A stretch of 64,000 nt of DNA. Origin: Carallia brachiata. Lineage: Eukaryota > Streptophyta > Magnoliopsida > Malpighiales > Rhizophoraceae. The notes beneath the pieces are model-generated. The model had not been told where the DNA came from and did not search any database. It saw nothing but the letters and a program-made list of their open reading frames with translations. The stretch covers positions 2,003,717 through 2,067,716 of the forward strand of contig JADCRB010000036.1 of assembly GCA_021464245.1 (NCBI GenBank), given 5' to 3'. Both the position numbers and the translations under genes were made by a program. Of this stretch, positions 51,458 through 63,593 are shown piece after piece (position 1 is the first letter of the stretch; every line of letters begins with the position of its first letter).

Positions 51458-53400
51458 GATGATAAGAAAGAAGTGGCCAGCTAGACCTGCCTTGGATATG
51501 AAGAAAGGTTGTGGAGTTTTTTGTTGTGTTCTTGCACTATTCTTTTTATGCAGGCCTCAACATTATGTCATTAATGTGAATAGAGAGTCATATAAAAAGA
51601 TAAAATTGAGGTTATTTTTAGGACCAAAACGGTTAATGTTAGTTTTGCAAACGATGGTTCTTGCTTGGATTATTAAGTTTTTGGAAAGTTATAGTTTGTG
51701 GTGTGGTAATTGTGCCCTAATGTAATTGCGGTATATATTTTTGTATGGTTTCTCTGCCACAAGTTTCAAGACAGTTTCATAGATATCACTAAACATAGTT
51801 ATTTTTCTGTTTAACTTTCGTAGCTAACCAGATTTAGGCACTTTCATTTATAGAAAAAGTTTATCCATCGTATAATTAATTAACAACATGATAGTTATTT
51901 TGCCAACCATCATTTTTTTTTTTAAAGAAATTCAATGTCAAAAACATTAATTTATTAAAAACTATTATCAAGAAAATATCTTACAAATTTTAGTCCGGGG
52001 ATAACAACAAATTTAAGAATGTGTGCAGTCCATGCAAACCAATGCAACTGTGCTTCGAGAGTCCTGGATCAATTTGATTCGGATTACTCAGTTTAGAATC
52101 ACTTAAGTTATTTGGAATTCTCAAGTCATTCTATAAATTTGGAATTCCTAAATCATTTTCAAGTCAAATCATGCATTATCTTTATCACAAATTATATCAA
52201 TTTGGGTCAAATGATTACTGTCAATTGAAATTTAAATATGGTATCGATATAGATCATTTTGAGTTTGAGCCTTTTAGATAATTCAAATTCAAAGTTTGAT
52301 TGGTGTTTCGATGCGTCTCCTCTCATCTGACTTGGGTCGAGTTCCCACAGTTGTGTTTGGTGACAGTATCCTCTTTTGGTTCTCTAGTTGGTGAGACATT
52401 TGCCGTGGATTCAAAACCCAATTAACATTATAATTAGTGTGAGGGAGGTTCACTTAAACCAACAGTTCTTGAATAATTAATGAGTTTGACTCATAAAAAT
52501 TAGTTGAATGAGGAACGTAATGATAATTCTGATTTCAGTTTATAAGTATAATGACTAATATTTCACAATAATTATTTATTTTCTTGAAAATAAAAGTTCG
52601 AGTGTCCTATAAATATTTTTTGAGATTTCAAATAGGTCGGATCTGGGTGTGGTGGGGTCGAGTTTTAGGTTGGGTTGGCTTTACTGCCTCTAACGTCAGC
52701 CAGGAACTTTGCCCAAGGGGTCCTTCACGTTAAGCCTTCACCTGTTGTTCTGCAAGGAGGTTCCCACAAGCCTTGGCCAGTTTAACACTCCATTATAGGA
52801 TTAAGACGTGTCAACCCAATAATACCAAGCAAGATTACTCAACCATGATAGTTACATTGTATCTCTAGTTCTCTAACCTTTTGGGTCGGCTCCCTATAAT
52901 TTATTGAAATTTTATGGAATTATTGTAATAAAAATATATTCAAAGTCACTTGTCGCAATATTGAGTAATAGAGTTGTTAGATTCTTAATTTTTAAAATTA
53001 GAGTTCACATCTTGGCCCAAGAGAGAAAAAAAAAAATAGTCAATTAGTATGCACCATATTAAGTGTGCTTCTGGTTCAATCGAAAGTAAGATATTGGAAA
53101 CACCATTATGGAATTTGCAATAAATTCTCGCTAAATTTGAATTTTGATCGACAAAATCAAGATGCTTTCATTATTTTTAAACAGTTTCGTTGAAAACTCA
53201 CTTACACCAAATGGTAATAAAAATTTACTCTACACCAGACATTATAAGAATATTCAAGTTTTAACCACTAAGCAAAACTCATCATTATGAGAAAATGGGG
53301 AAAAAAAGCGAGGCCTCATTATATATAGGTATAGGTATCTTAGACTTTCCCAATGCAATTACGCTCCAAAAGTTGTTCTAATTAAAAATTAACCCCTCGA
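51458..53400. other. Intergenic between AG-peptide genes
   Basis: No coding frame. The stretch near 52600-52830 is somewhat GC-richer and may be old retroelement sequence. A patch at 52383-52420 (TAGTTGGTGAGACA and GGATTCAAAACCC) weakly resembles tRNA-derived promoter boxes. A TATA-like TATATATAG lies near 53320 ahead of the next gene. Confidence 0.45.
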
Positions 53401-53440
53401 CACACACACACACACACTCTCTCTCTCTCTCTCTCTCTCT
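53401..53440. repeat. (CA)n(CT)n compound microsatellite in a 5' leader
   Basis: A CA run passes into a CT run just upstream of the ATG at 53463. It sits between the TATA-like motif near 53320 and the start codon, so it is probably in the 5'UTR or core promoter. Confidence 0.9.
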
Positions 53441-53462
53441 GAATTTTCGGAAACTACTATTG

Positions 53463-53660
53463 ATGGCAACATTAGGTGTTTCATTTGCTACCATTGCCAT
53501 CGTCTCTATTGTTGCTGTACTGATGCAGAATTGTGGAGTAATGGCACAGGGTATTGCTCCTCTGCCAGCGATGGACACTGGATCCGCCATGTCGTTTCCC
53601 ATTTCCTTGGCTTTAGTTTTTTATTCCATTATATCTATTTTGGCTCTTCTGTTCTTCTGA
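53463..53660 (+). CDS. Small AG-peptide-like secreted protein
   Basis: A 65-residue frame with a hydrophobic signal peptide (about 1-29, ending VMA/QG), a very short core QGIAPLPAMDTGSAMSFP, and a hydrophobic C-terminal tail (ISLALVFYSIISILALLFF) fitting a GPI signal or membrane anchor. The MDTGS element matches the MDTGAG of the gene at 56825, so the two are probably paralogues. Only two prolines remain and just one Ala-Pro, so arabinogalactan decoration may be weak. A TATA-like box near 53320 and a CT-rich leader precede it. ATG follows a TTG codon in frame; the ATG at 53463 is the start. Confidence 0.65.
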   Translation: MATLGVSFATIAIVSIVAVLMQNCGVMAQGIAPLPAMDTGSAMSFPISLALVFYSIISILALLFF

Positions 53661-56600
53661 ATTCATTAATTCGAAACTGTCTGGGCATGCGGGATTATAC
53701 ATGTGTTATGTGGAGGATGTTGTACATTTTATGAGACCAATATTGTTTGTTTATTTATCTGCTATATACATACATGTATGCATGTACATGTGTATGTCTC
53801 TCTTTTCATAAATAAAGGGATACACGTTGTGTTTTGTACCTTAGAAGAAGCATGACTTAGATTACTAATATAATTTTTTTTCTTGTCAACAAAATGGGAA
53901 AACGGGTTCATAGAAAATTGCACTAAATTACCTGCAAAGCCGGGCAGACTTTCTACACTGAACTTAAGAGAACAAAATCTATAAACCACCCAGCAAGCAT
54001 CACTAACCGGAACCTTGCAGCGTCCTGTATTTTCCTTTCATTGTGTTTGAGGCTGCAGAGATTGTAATTTCTCAATTACCATTTGGATAATTATTGGGTT
54101 AGACAACGCGAAGAGATGCCTACACAAAGCTATATCTGTCTGGGTTCGAGAGTTGGGCAGCTGAGCCAGATCTCATTTCCATTCCGAAGAATTCGTCTGC
54201 CGCTCAACTACTACTAAATTAGTAGAGCCATTATTTTCATTATTCTAAATAATTTTTAGCCTTACAGAAAGAATTAAAGATTCACCTTTCGAATCAAGCC
54301 CAGATTCTAAAAAACATTTGATTTCCTTCTTGAACTTTTTTCCCCCCTCAAGGGCGAGTCTTGCTCTGTGAAGATGAATTAGTTCCTCCATTATCAAAAT
54401 GTGTTTGCACAAGAAGTAATGCTATACAAAAAAAAAAAAAAAAACAAAAGTAAAATTATGTAAAACAAATGGTTCCTCTATACCCATGCGGCAAGAGATC
54501 GGTGGGGCGTTTTATTTTTTTTTTGGGAAAAATAAATTTTGTATGCAGAAAAATTATATAGATGTGTAAAAAATAAATGTGTGAATCGACGCATTACAAC
54601 TGAGAATTATGTTCATGCAATAAACCCCTCAATTTTTACAACAAAAAAATAATTGAAAAATATTTTTAAATTTCATTATAAAAATTGAGAGACTTATTAC
54701 ATAAATACAATTTTCGATTAAATAGCATCGACATCTATTTTTTTTGCGTTCATGTAATCATGTTTACCTACACACAACCCTTATTTGGTTATGGGCATGA
54801 GATTTTTGGTGTCTTCCGAGCCGCATGAGTGCACATCGCAAGGACCAAAAATTTTTGCATCAATGCTTTTCCAAGAGCTTTTAGTACCGGTAGCTAAATT
54901 TTTTTTAGTAAGAGAACAAAAAAAGGCTGATGGAGTTAAGCAATAAATAGACACTTTAAGGTTATGCAACCATACGCATTGAATTTTGTAATGGTTATCA
55001 AATCACTTCAACGTGGTTCGAAACCGAACATGAGATTCTTGTTCTATAACTAATCCAAGTCTACCATCATTTGTTTGCCAACTCCTCCATTAAGTCGTTC
55101 ACGTGGCATGCTCATTTCTACTTATCACATGGCAATGTACTGCTGGGAAAATTGCTATTTTGATTTCATGTTTCATTGATTGAGGTTATATTGTTGGAAC
55201 AAAATTTACGACTTTATTTAAGTAGTTTTAAAATAGTTATAAAATAATATAAATTATTAGGTAATTAAATTTATAAAAAAATTAAAAAAATAAATAAAAC
55301 TGTTTGATGATAATTTATTACTATCTATCTAAAGTTATCTAATATTATTCTATATTGTTTTGTATTGGATAGAATGCCATCGATACAAGATACAATACAG
55401 TTTCCTGTTCGCTTAATACATTTGCTGAAGAGTTCGTTCTTCCATATAAGTATATGTATGCATGCGCTTAATTTTTTTAAATGGTAAGAATTTCAATTTC
55501 TAAATAAAAATTATGTGGAGTTGTGAAAAGGAGATATATAAAGGAAAAAAAATTTGTGTCCTCTAGCTCGTCTACCCTTCCCTCCAACTACATATGCATA
55601 ATGTGAAAGTCCTTGCATTTCAATTTAATGAAATATCTTCTTAACTTAGTTTCATATAGAAAAAAAAAAAAAGTTGGTTTTTCAGTACTCCTTATAAAAA
55701 AAAAATCTGAGATAGATCAAACTAATTAATTTTAATATAAACAGAGTTTGTTTTTAATAGTACTTTAAGTTAAGATATTAAATTTATAAATAAATTTAAA
55801 CTCCATTAGAAAGACAAGGCTTCCCCAGAAGCAATTATTGGGGGCCACGGTGCTCCCCCATCTAGGTGGCACGTCTCACAAAATTTTTCCAACAAATTTA
55901 GGTGCAAAAATTGCCGTATGCGAACATTTTGCCAGTCCATTGCTTGACGTCTTCGTGCCGACATCCGATTGTCCAGGAAAGATCCCCAGCAACGTGTCAA
56001 CAGGAAAATACGGCGCCGCTCACCGACCAAGTTTCTTCTTCTCCTAACTTCTATACCACTAGTCCACCACCACGGATCCTGCCGCGCACATATCACGGGT
56101 TGTACAAAAGTTAATTAAATAAAAGTTTTAATGTATGCCGTAAACAGCGAATTTAAACAGTATTAACAGTATATTAGTAAGTGTGATTTTTTTTAATTGT
56201 CCTCTTTCTCTTCAATCAGTTGGTTTAGATTTAAAAAATTTTGTTTAAAAAAGTTTTAATGTATTATTAAAGAGATGAAAACTAAACGCCAAAGTAAATT
56301 AGCATGATGACACTCATATATCGAGAAAGAAAATGTAATGCTTTACCGTGCTTAATGGAGAAGGGTTGTCGACGCTGAGTTTTTGGAAGAACAAAACTGT
56401 GTCATTTGTTTCGGACCCTATAATTAATTAAAAAATATTAAATAATAATATCTAGATATTAATAAAAAGTAACAGATTAATATAAATTATTAAATAATTA
56501 AAATTTAAAAAACAATTAAATAAATTATGTATTTATTTTATTATTATTTAAAATTTCCTTAATTAATTTTCAAAGTTAATGGCGCACACGGCAACATAGA
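53661..56600. other. Intergenic, no supported gene
   Basis: This contains a foldback element at 54552-54765, AT-rich stretches, and a GC-richer patch at 55806-56110. There frames are open on both strands, but nothing resembles a protein family; it reads more like regulatory or former promoter DNA (GGCACGTCTCAC, AACGTGTCAAC). No RNA gene was seen. Confidence 0.5.
54552..54765. mobile_element. MITE-like long foldback
   Basis: The left arm (about 54575-54645, including ATGCAATAAACCCCTCAATT) is complementary with mismatches to the right arm (about 54675-54750, including AAAATTGAGAGACTTATTAC). The arms are roughly 70 bases and the loop is AT-rich. TTTTTACAACAAAAAAATA near the loop is nearly identical to a segment of the element at 39599-39807, which suggests a common family. 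Confidence 0.55.
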
Positions 56601-56690
56601 CAGCTGTTAAAGCATGTTAGTACTGTTAGGTGAACGTTGCCAACCCTTTGGTGGACCCACGCGCCGCGCCCCCCGAGCCAGAAAGAACAC

Positions 56691-56697
56691 TATAAAA
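56691..56697 (+). promoter_or_regulatory. TATA box of the third AG-peptide gene
   Basis: CACTATAAAAGGCC, a textbook TATAAAA, lies 128 bases before the ATG at 56825, leaving room for a leader of about 100 bases rich in CA and CAG. Confidence 0.75.
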
Positions 56698-56824
56698 GGC
56701 CACCATTCCACCCCTCCTCGAATCTCATCACAGTTCACAATTCACGATCACAGCAGCAGCCTTCTTCTCTGTCTCAAGCTCAAGCGCAATTCTTTGTGGG
56801 TTTAAGCCAATTATATACAAAACA

Positions 56825-57044
56825 ATGGCCCAAGTGAGCATCTCACTCTCCAAGGCATTCTCCCTCGCCTTCGTAATGGCGGTGCTAGCGGCTGCCGCCG
56901 TTATGGTCTCGGCTCAGGAAAGCGAGATGGCCCCTGCCCCGGCGCCGGGGATGGACACTGGAGCTGGGGTTGCTCTGCCGGTTTCCGCTGCCGTTGCTGG
57001 ATTCTCTCTTTGTTGTTTCTCTTCTGGCTTTCTGGAGGCATTAA
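56825..57044 (+). CDS. Arabinogalactan peptide, one frame break near its C-terminus
   Basis: Signal peptide about 1-30 (cleavage after VMVSA), then a short core, ESEMAPAPAPGMDTGAG, with three Ala-Pro repeats, then ALPVSAAVAGF leading into the GPI-signal tail. As written the frame turns into CCFSSGFLEAL and runs on to 57115. With one T fewer in CTCTTTGTTG (57007-57012) it becomes SLVVSLLAFWRH and stops at 57044, a 72-residue protein with the ending expected for this class. The core is closely like that of the gene at 53463. A good TATA box at 56691 and a CA-rich leader indicate an expressed gene. The run-on version is also hydrophobic, so an altered but secreted product is conceivable. Confidence 0.78.
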
Positions 57045-57689
57045 TTAATTTATTAATAAATATCATACAATATACATTGGTTTGTTTGGTTCCATATATT
57101 ATATATTATATATAATATTATATAGATTTGCGATCCCCCTGTTGAAGGGATTGCAATTATGTGATTTTTGGATGATGACGGAGGATTAGCAAAGAGTCAC
57201 TCAATACTGTATTGGATACATTTGTTCATTATTTCTTCTTTTTATTATTAATATATATTAATAATGGAATAATTGCTGTTTCATACAATTTAGTTTGATT
57301 TCTTTCTAACTGATTATCTTCGTTTATTTCTCTTCCTTCTCTCTCTAACGGCTAGTCACCCCTTTAACCCTGTGTTTGTTTTGCCATTAAAAAAGAAATA
57401 GAATAAAAAATTAATAAATTCAAGCATTTTCCATGTTTGAAAAGGGTGGGAAAACAGTTTACTTCGGGTACTGTCAAATCCTTGGGATATAAACAGAAAA
57501 AAAGAAGTATATGACAAAAAAAACCTCTAGCTCCTTTTTGTTATAAAGGTTTTTGTAATTTTTATTTTGTCTTTTTTGTTTTTTTGGCTTCACAGAAATT
57601 GTGGGCTTTTATGGGGCGGATGGTTGTGGACTTTCAGGCTCTTAGCAGAGCGGTCCAAAATAATTATTTTACGACTTTTTAAACAGAAA

Positions 57690-57900
57690 AAAGGTTTATG
57701 GGCATATAAATTAACATATAATTTGATCATATTATAATTATTTATATTTTTTTAATAATTATATTTTTACATAAAAATTTACTATTTATTTTTTTTATTG
57801 TAAAAAATAAATATGTTGTTGTAAAAAATGTGGTCATATTTATAGTATAACCGAATTATATGGCAAAAATTATATGCTTATGTAACAGTACTTTTTTAAA
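57690..57900. mobile_element. MITE-like AT-rich foldback
   Basis: The left end (GGCATATAAATTAACATATA) and the right end (ATATGGCAAAAATTATATGC) are diverged reverse complements, and pairing continues inward for much of the 210 bases. No coding frame. Boundaries are approximate. Confidence 0.4.
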
Positions 57901-58478
57901 CAAGCTAACATGGAAACTGAAAATTGTCTTGGAACAAGGTTCTCGGTCGTTATGTCAGAATTAATTTGTGAAATGAATCAATGAAGGCGGGTTCCCTGGG
58001 GCAAAAGGGGGAAGAAGAAAAACAAGACTTATATATTAGAACAAAATTTGGATTAATCATTATTTGAACTAACGGAAAAGTGAACATGTTTCTGGTAAAA
58101 AAGAATTATGATTATTTAGCTCTTAGATTCTACAGCATCAATCGAATGAATCCGCATTGAAGTCTTCTATCAATTTCGGTTCAAGAAATGACGTTTCCTA
58201 TGGTTCATTGAAAAGACCAAAAGCATATAAAATCCTCCATTTCTTAAACCATTATCGCTGGTTGCACCCCCCCACAATGCTTCCTATAAAAAGATGATTT
58301 CACACATCAAAATTCCCAACTTAAGATTGTTCTGTAAAATTATTTAATAACTTAAGTTAACAAGTTAAAAGATCTGTAAATATTATAAGTCATATCGAAT
58401 CTTTATATCTTTTTTTTATCAATAAAATGGTAGACAAAATGGACAACCACTTTAAAAATAGAGATAAGTACTCTTCTC

Positions 58479-58788
58479 TCAGTAGAAGTCTTCCTTAGGT
58501 TTTAAATTCTTAACTTCGTTGACCAAGATAAGATCTTTATACTTCAGCAACATAAGAATTTTTATTGAGGATAATTCTGGTTCCTTGATCCAGTCAAAAA
58601 CTTTGTTGTAAGTCATGTGATTGACCCAGAAGCAGGCCCACAACACATGGATACTTAGGTAAGGCATCGCCCATTTTCTTATAGAAACCAGCCAAGCCAA
58701 CCGCTTTAACAGGTGAAATGCCAGCCAACATTTGCTTCATGTCATGCCGCCACACAGCGCCATTCATTTTGTGGACCAACCTACATAT
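58479..58788 (-). pseudogene. Coding-like fragment with a frame shift, family unknown
   Basis: A minus-strand stretch begins after an acceptor-like ATATGTAG near 58780. It reads NGAVWRHDMKQML, GISPVKAVGLAGFYKKMGDA, then in another frame WACFWVNHMTYNKVFDWIKE and a Lys-rich tail ending at 58479. Composition looks protein-like and the two frames overlap at about 58625-58670, suggesting a broken exon or processed gene fragment. I do not recognise the family; chance is possible. Confidence 0.25.
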
Positions 58789-61074
58789 GAAACAAAGACC
58801 TAGACAAACCTGTTCTACATGCATCTTTAATACTAGTTTGTATTTAATTAGCTTGTTTAATGTCAATGTTATAATAGAATATTGCATTAATTATATAATA
58901 GTTGGTTTGTAATTAATTTGACTGTAATTGGGGTTTAATGATTTATACATAACTTCAATAAAAGCTTGTTTGGCCCCCGTTTCATGTTTGGGTGGTAGCT
59001 GTTGCTCGTAAAATGCATTAAACACAGAATGAAATTGCACTAAAAGATATTTACAATAACACGTGGTGTTTGAATCATTCAAGTTTGAGGTGTTTGGGTT
59101 GGTCTCTGTAATTCTTCTTCATGTTTTGACGTTAATGGCCTTAATTCTAATTTTCATTAGGATATTCTGTGCAGAACATGTGGGCCAACTACTAAATCAA
59201 AGAAACTAATTTCTTGAGAACGGAATGTATAAGTTCTTCCAATACGAGTACTTAACCAGTAATCCAGGTTGCCATATCAAAGAAAAAAAATCAAACAAAA
59301 TTTTCTTGTGAAAAACCCAAAATTGATAAATTGAGTATGATATGTATGGTGACACAGTCCACGTTATAATAAAGTATTGCTCTTAAGTCAAAGGAGAAGT
59401 TTATTTCAGAAGAAAAAATAATATTAAGACAAATACAGATGTTTTTGATGTTAAATGGTTTTTAAGGAATGGCTGTTGCTATTAAAATAAATAAAATGAT
59501 AAACGAACACACAATTGGTTATATATCCATTATAAGTTGTTATGATTTGAATTCATGTATTTTAATTTCTAATTAATGGAAAAAAGAAACTTACACTATA
59601 TAGTATTATATAAGGAAATAATTTTTTTTTGGTAAATTATATAAGGAAATAATTCAAAAGAAGAAAGGTGAATCATTCATGAAGTTGGCCATCCTGCAAG
59701 CCCGACACATAGTTTCAGCTTACATCCTTTTCTGATGCCCAAATGCCTCAATCTCACAAGATCCAAAACACCCATTGCCAGCTGCCGACTTCAGCTTAAG
59801 GCCGAGCATTTGGACAGACACTAGTCCTTAATAATGGAGCCCATTAACAAGCACAATTTGCTAAGAATCGTAAACACGAAAGGTCTTGGATCCTATACAG
59901 CTTTGGCCCATATGTGCTCATGCATAGGCCTCTATGCTTCATGAAAATAATGTCATTAGACCAAAACAAAAAAATAATAATAATAATATGTCAAAGTTTG
60001 TTTGTTATTACCTTAGGCTTTGTGCTCCGGGTTGAAGGATCGAGGATAGGTAACACGAATTAACCAATCAAAAAAATGATTACAACTTGTGTGAATGAAC
60101 TGACTAGAGGGATTTAGACTCATGTGAAGGTCAAATTCTATTAAGATTAAGTGGTGGGTTTAAACTCATAATTTACTACCTAATGTGAGATATACCACAA
60201 TTATTTGGTCACTTCGCATTTAAGAGATAGAGAGTCATAATTTTTAAAAATTGTTAGGTATATATATATATATATATAATATATATTTCTATTGGTGAAT
60301 TAAAAGTACAAAATACAAGCAAGGAAGTCGATAAAAAAATCAATCTCAATTCAAGGAAATATAAGAACTAAAACATAGAAAAGGACACAATCATTTTATC
60401 ATCAAGAAGATTGAAAGACTTTGTCCAAGCACACTAACGATGCGAAAGAGAGCCGTCAATGCTATCAATATTCTAATTGAAAAGATATGCTAGCTACATA
60501 AAAAGCTAATGCCTTGATTCCCTTTGGCTAGTAGTTCAATGAACTTGTTGAAGAATATGGATTACAAATAAATGGGTTTCAAATACAAAATGAAAGGAAG
60601 GAAAATTGCGGTACATTGCATTAAAAACTGTTCGTTCGGATTTTTTTCCTACCTAAAACTATGTAAAGGTGTAATTTCACACATCTGCCAGGATAGGCGT
60701 AATTTGATTGGACTTCCCAAAGTTTGAGAACAGGAAGGGTATGGGAAAGATGAAGATAAAGACAACTTCAATAAAGCAAACGGACTGCAGGAAAGAAAGA
60801 AAAAAAGGGCTAAGTAGGTGTCTTGTTTTTTGATAAACATAAACATTCCAGCTAGCTATCCAAAAGAACAAAACCGACAACAATGCGAGGGCGACTCTCG
60901 ATCAAATTATGTGTGCACTTGAAGAAAACCTTCAACCTTCTTGACGATGATACACAAGTATAAATAGTATTCAACTTCCAACATCCCACTTAATCGTAAT
61001 ACCTGATAACTAGCTGGACTATATAGAAAATTATTATATGAGTTTTAAGTATTGGGTTTGTTTTGTCTTTTGCT

Positions 61075-61229
61075 TTATGTTTGCCCTAATGTACACAGCT
61101 TGGTGTACGTGGCATCTAGCATTCCATGTCTTCTATCGCTGAGATTAGTCTTGCTTGTAATCTGAATTTTCATTCTTCTTGCAGCAATAAAATCTCATTA
61201 ATTCAATTAATCACAAAAAAAAAAAAAAA
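61075..61229 (+). mobile_element. Possible retroposed 3' end with poly-A
   Basis: GCTTGTAATCTGAATTTTC is followed by AGCAATAAAATCTC and then 15 A. Such an ending is usual for a retroposed transcript or LINE/SINE tail. No upstream coding part or target duplication could be identified. Confidence 0.3.
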
Positions 61230-63395
61230 CATTAGCAGTCTATCAATATAACCTGACCTGACTAGACGAACTAATTGGATATTGGTCTGCTTATGCTCTT
61301 AATGGCCTCTAAAGTTGAGAGTAACCAAACCCCACCAAGAAATTGATTTGCTTGATTGCAAGTTTGCAACACCATGGCATAAAAAGGCAAATGGCGTTTT
61401 GTGTACAAGTAACAAATGCACGTATCAGGGGTCATTTGATCTAAAAGTCGCATTTATGCAACTTATGCACTCTACTAATATCTTTTTATTTTTTGATGAC
61501 AAGAAATTCCTTTTAGGAAAATCTTGTTAGCGCAATGATCTATTGCTCTGGCTTTTCACTTGAATATACTTAAAACGACTCAAACATAAGACCTTACGCC
61601 AATCCTACATAATCCCAAGATGCCATTACTACTAGCTTACCCATAGGTGGTTTTCTTCAGCAGTATTTTTTGAACCTTAATTAAAACGATAGATCGGAAA
61701 ATGCATAATCCATTATAAAAATCAGTGGACCCTATTTTTCTTTAGTACTGTTTTGAGCAGCCAATTCGCACTGCTTGTATCCCTCAATTCAGGGAGGAGG
61801 TCACTAATTTGGAACCAAGACATATGGAATAAAGGATATAGGCCCAGCATTTTAAGACCCTACATGCACTAGCTGATCGATCATTTTGTCTAAATGATAC
61901 CTGCAAATTGGGAAAGGGCACCCACATGCCTACAGGCCCTAGATTTACAGGCCCTCATAAATGAGTACGTCTTATAGGAAAAATTATTTGCCTTAACTTT
62001 AAAGAGTCGCAAGTAGTTATAAATATAAATAACTAATTAGATATTTTGTAATTTTTTTATATTTCTTAAAATAACTAATTAGAATTACTCAAAAGTTTTT
62101 GTTTCTATTTGCACCTCTCTTAGTTACACCAACTTAGTGGTCTTCTACATTTTTTAAGTATATTCAACAGGATTGACTACAGGAGAGCAGATCAGTGCAA
62201 ATGGCTTTGACAAAAAAGAAATTGCTTGCTGGCCTTATTGGCCCACATGCCTTAAAAACTAAGATTCAAAATTTTCTTTTCTTTTGAACTTGCGATTGCT
62301 TTTGTTCTTCAAATTAAAATTTTATGCGCTTTTCCTTATATTATGTCCGGAATGAAATATAGCCAAGGATAGGATGCTTCTGGGAAGCTGATGAAAGTTA
62401 TCTTTGTGAGAAAGAAAAGTTGAACATTGATGTGTTTTCTCGCGCGTTAGATTTTCTGAGAAAGATATAAAGATCCTCAAAAGTAAAAGGCATCCCCACT
62501 CAAATGTGTCCTATCTATTGTGTGCTAGGAACGAGCCCTTTGCAGAAACTAATCAAATTTAACAATATATATATATTTTTTTTTATCACAATCACAAATC
62601 AATATATAGCAAAACCTTATTGCGACACATGGTAGGCACAAAACATACGAGGGAAGACATGAAAGTAATTTTTTTACTTTCAACTTAAGAATGATTATGG
62701 TCAACAAGTTAAGCATTGATTAAGTTAAGTTCAATGATTTCGGTATTATATATTATCAATTAGTCAATAAACTTTTCTAATTTACATGATAATTACAATT
62801 CAACTGATCAAGATCTGTTATAAATTCTATATATATAAGTCCGAAGGAATATACATTGATAATTAATGTGGCATTATTTTAGTGCCACTTTATTGGGTAT
62901 AAAATGTGTTGACTATTCTTTCTCAAACTGTTCACAATGATAAGTCAATAAAGTGGTTTAGTCATTACCAATTCATAGCTGCACCATTTATTCTCAATTT
63001 CTCTAAACTTCCGAAGTAGATATGAAAAATGATGCTTAAACATGACCCGCAATACATTTAGAAGAGCTTTATTATACAATTTAATTTTAGGTAATAACAA
63101 AATAGCTACATAATTTATCTAACAGTATATAATAATTTATTTATTTTTTCCTTTTTTAATTTTCAATCACATAATGACTAACTTTGTTACTATTTTTTTC
63201 TACCTAAATATTGTTATTTAGTATTTTTGTATTTAGAATTATACCAAATTTAGACTGATTTATCTTTCAAAAACTATGATTAGGCTATTCTGCCATCAGA
63301 ATTTTCGCAGAAATAAAAGAATTATTACATACCAATTGATGCACGCCAAACATGGCCTTTTGAACTTGACCTTCGGCAGAGAGAAAAGCCTAGAA

Positions 63396-63593
63396 ATGTC
63401 TCTCTCTCTCATGTTGTTGCTTGTTGTGTTGTTTGTATGCGTTCTCTTTATTCTCTATGAAGTTTCACTATATATATATATATATTCCCAATACAAAGAT
63501 ACCAATATCCACAACTTGAAGAATCTTCAAGCGCCGAAGCATAGTGACTTTGGCAGAAGAAAATGGAGGAAAGCAGGCATATGTCCCGGATAA
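63396..63593 (+). CDS. Doubtful small open frame with hydrophobic N-terminus
   Basis: An ATG at 63396 opens 65 codons: a strongly hydrophobic start (MSLSLMLLLVVLFVCVLFIL), then YIYIYSQYKD, and a basic end (APKHSDFGRRKWRKAGICPG). It resembles the plan of secreted peptide precursors but matches no motif I know. Part of it is encoded by CT and TA microsatellites, which argues against a real gene. Confidence 0.18.
   Translation: MSLSLMLLLVVLFVCVLFILYEVSLYIYIYSQYKDTNIHNLKNLQAPKHSDFGRRKWRKAGICPG

Noticed and set aside
52383..52420. tRNA-like boxes TAGTTGGTGAGACA and GGATTCAAAACCC
   Set aside because: The two boxes are too close together for a tRNA or standard SINE head.
55806..56114. Overlapping open frames on both strands in a GC-richer patch
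   Set aside because: No family resemblance, no splice structure, and openness on both strands follows from base composition.
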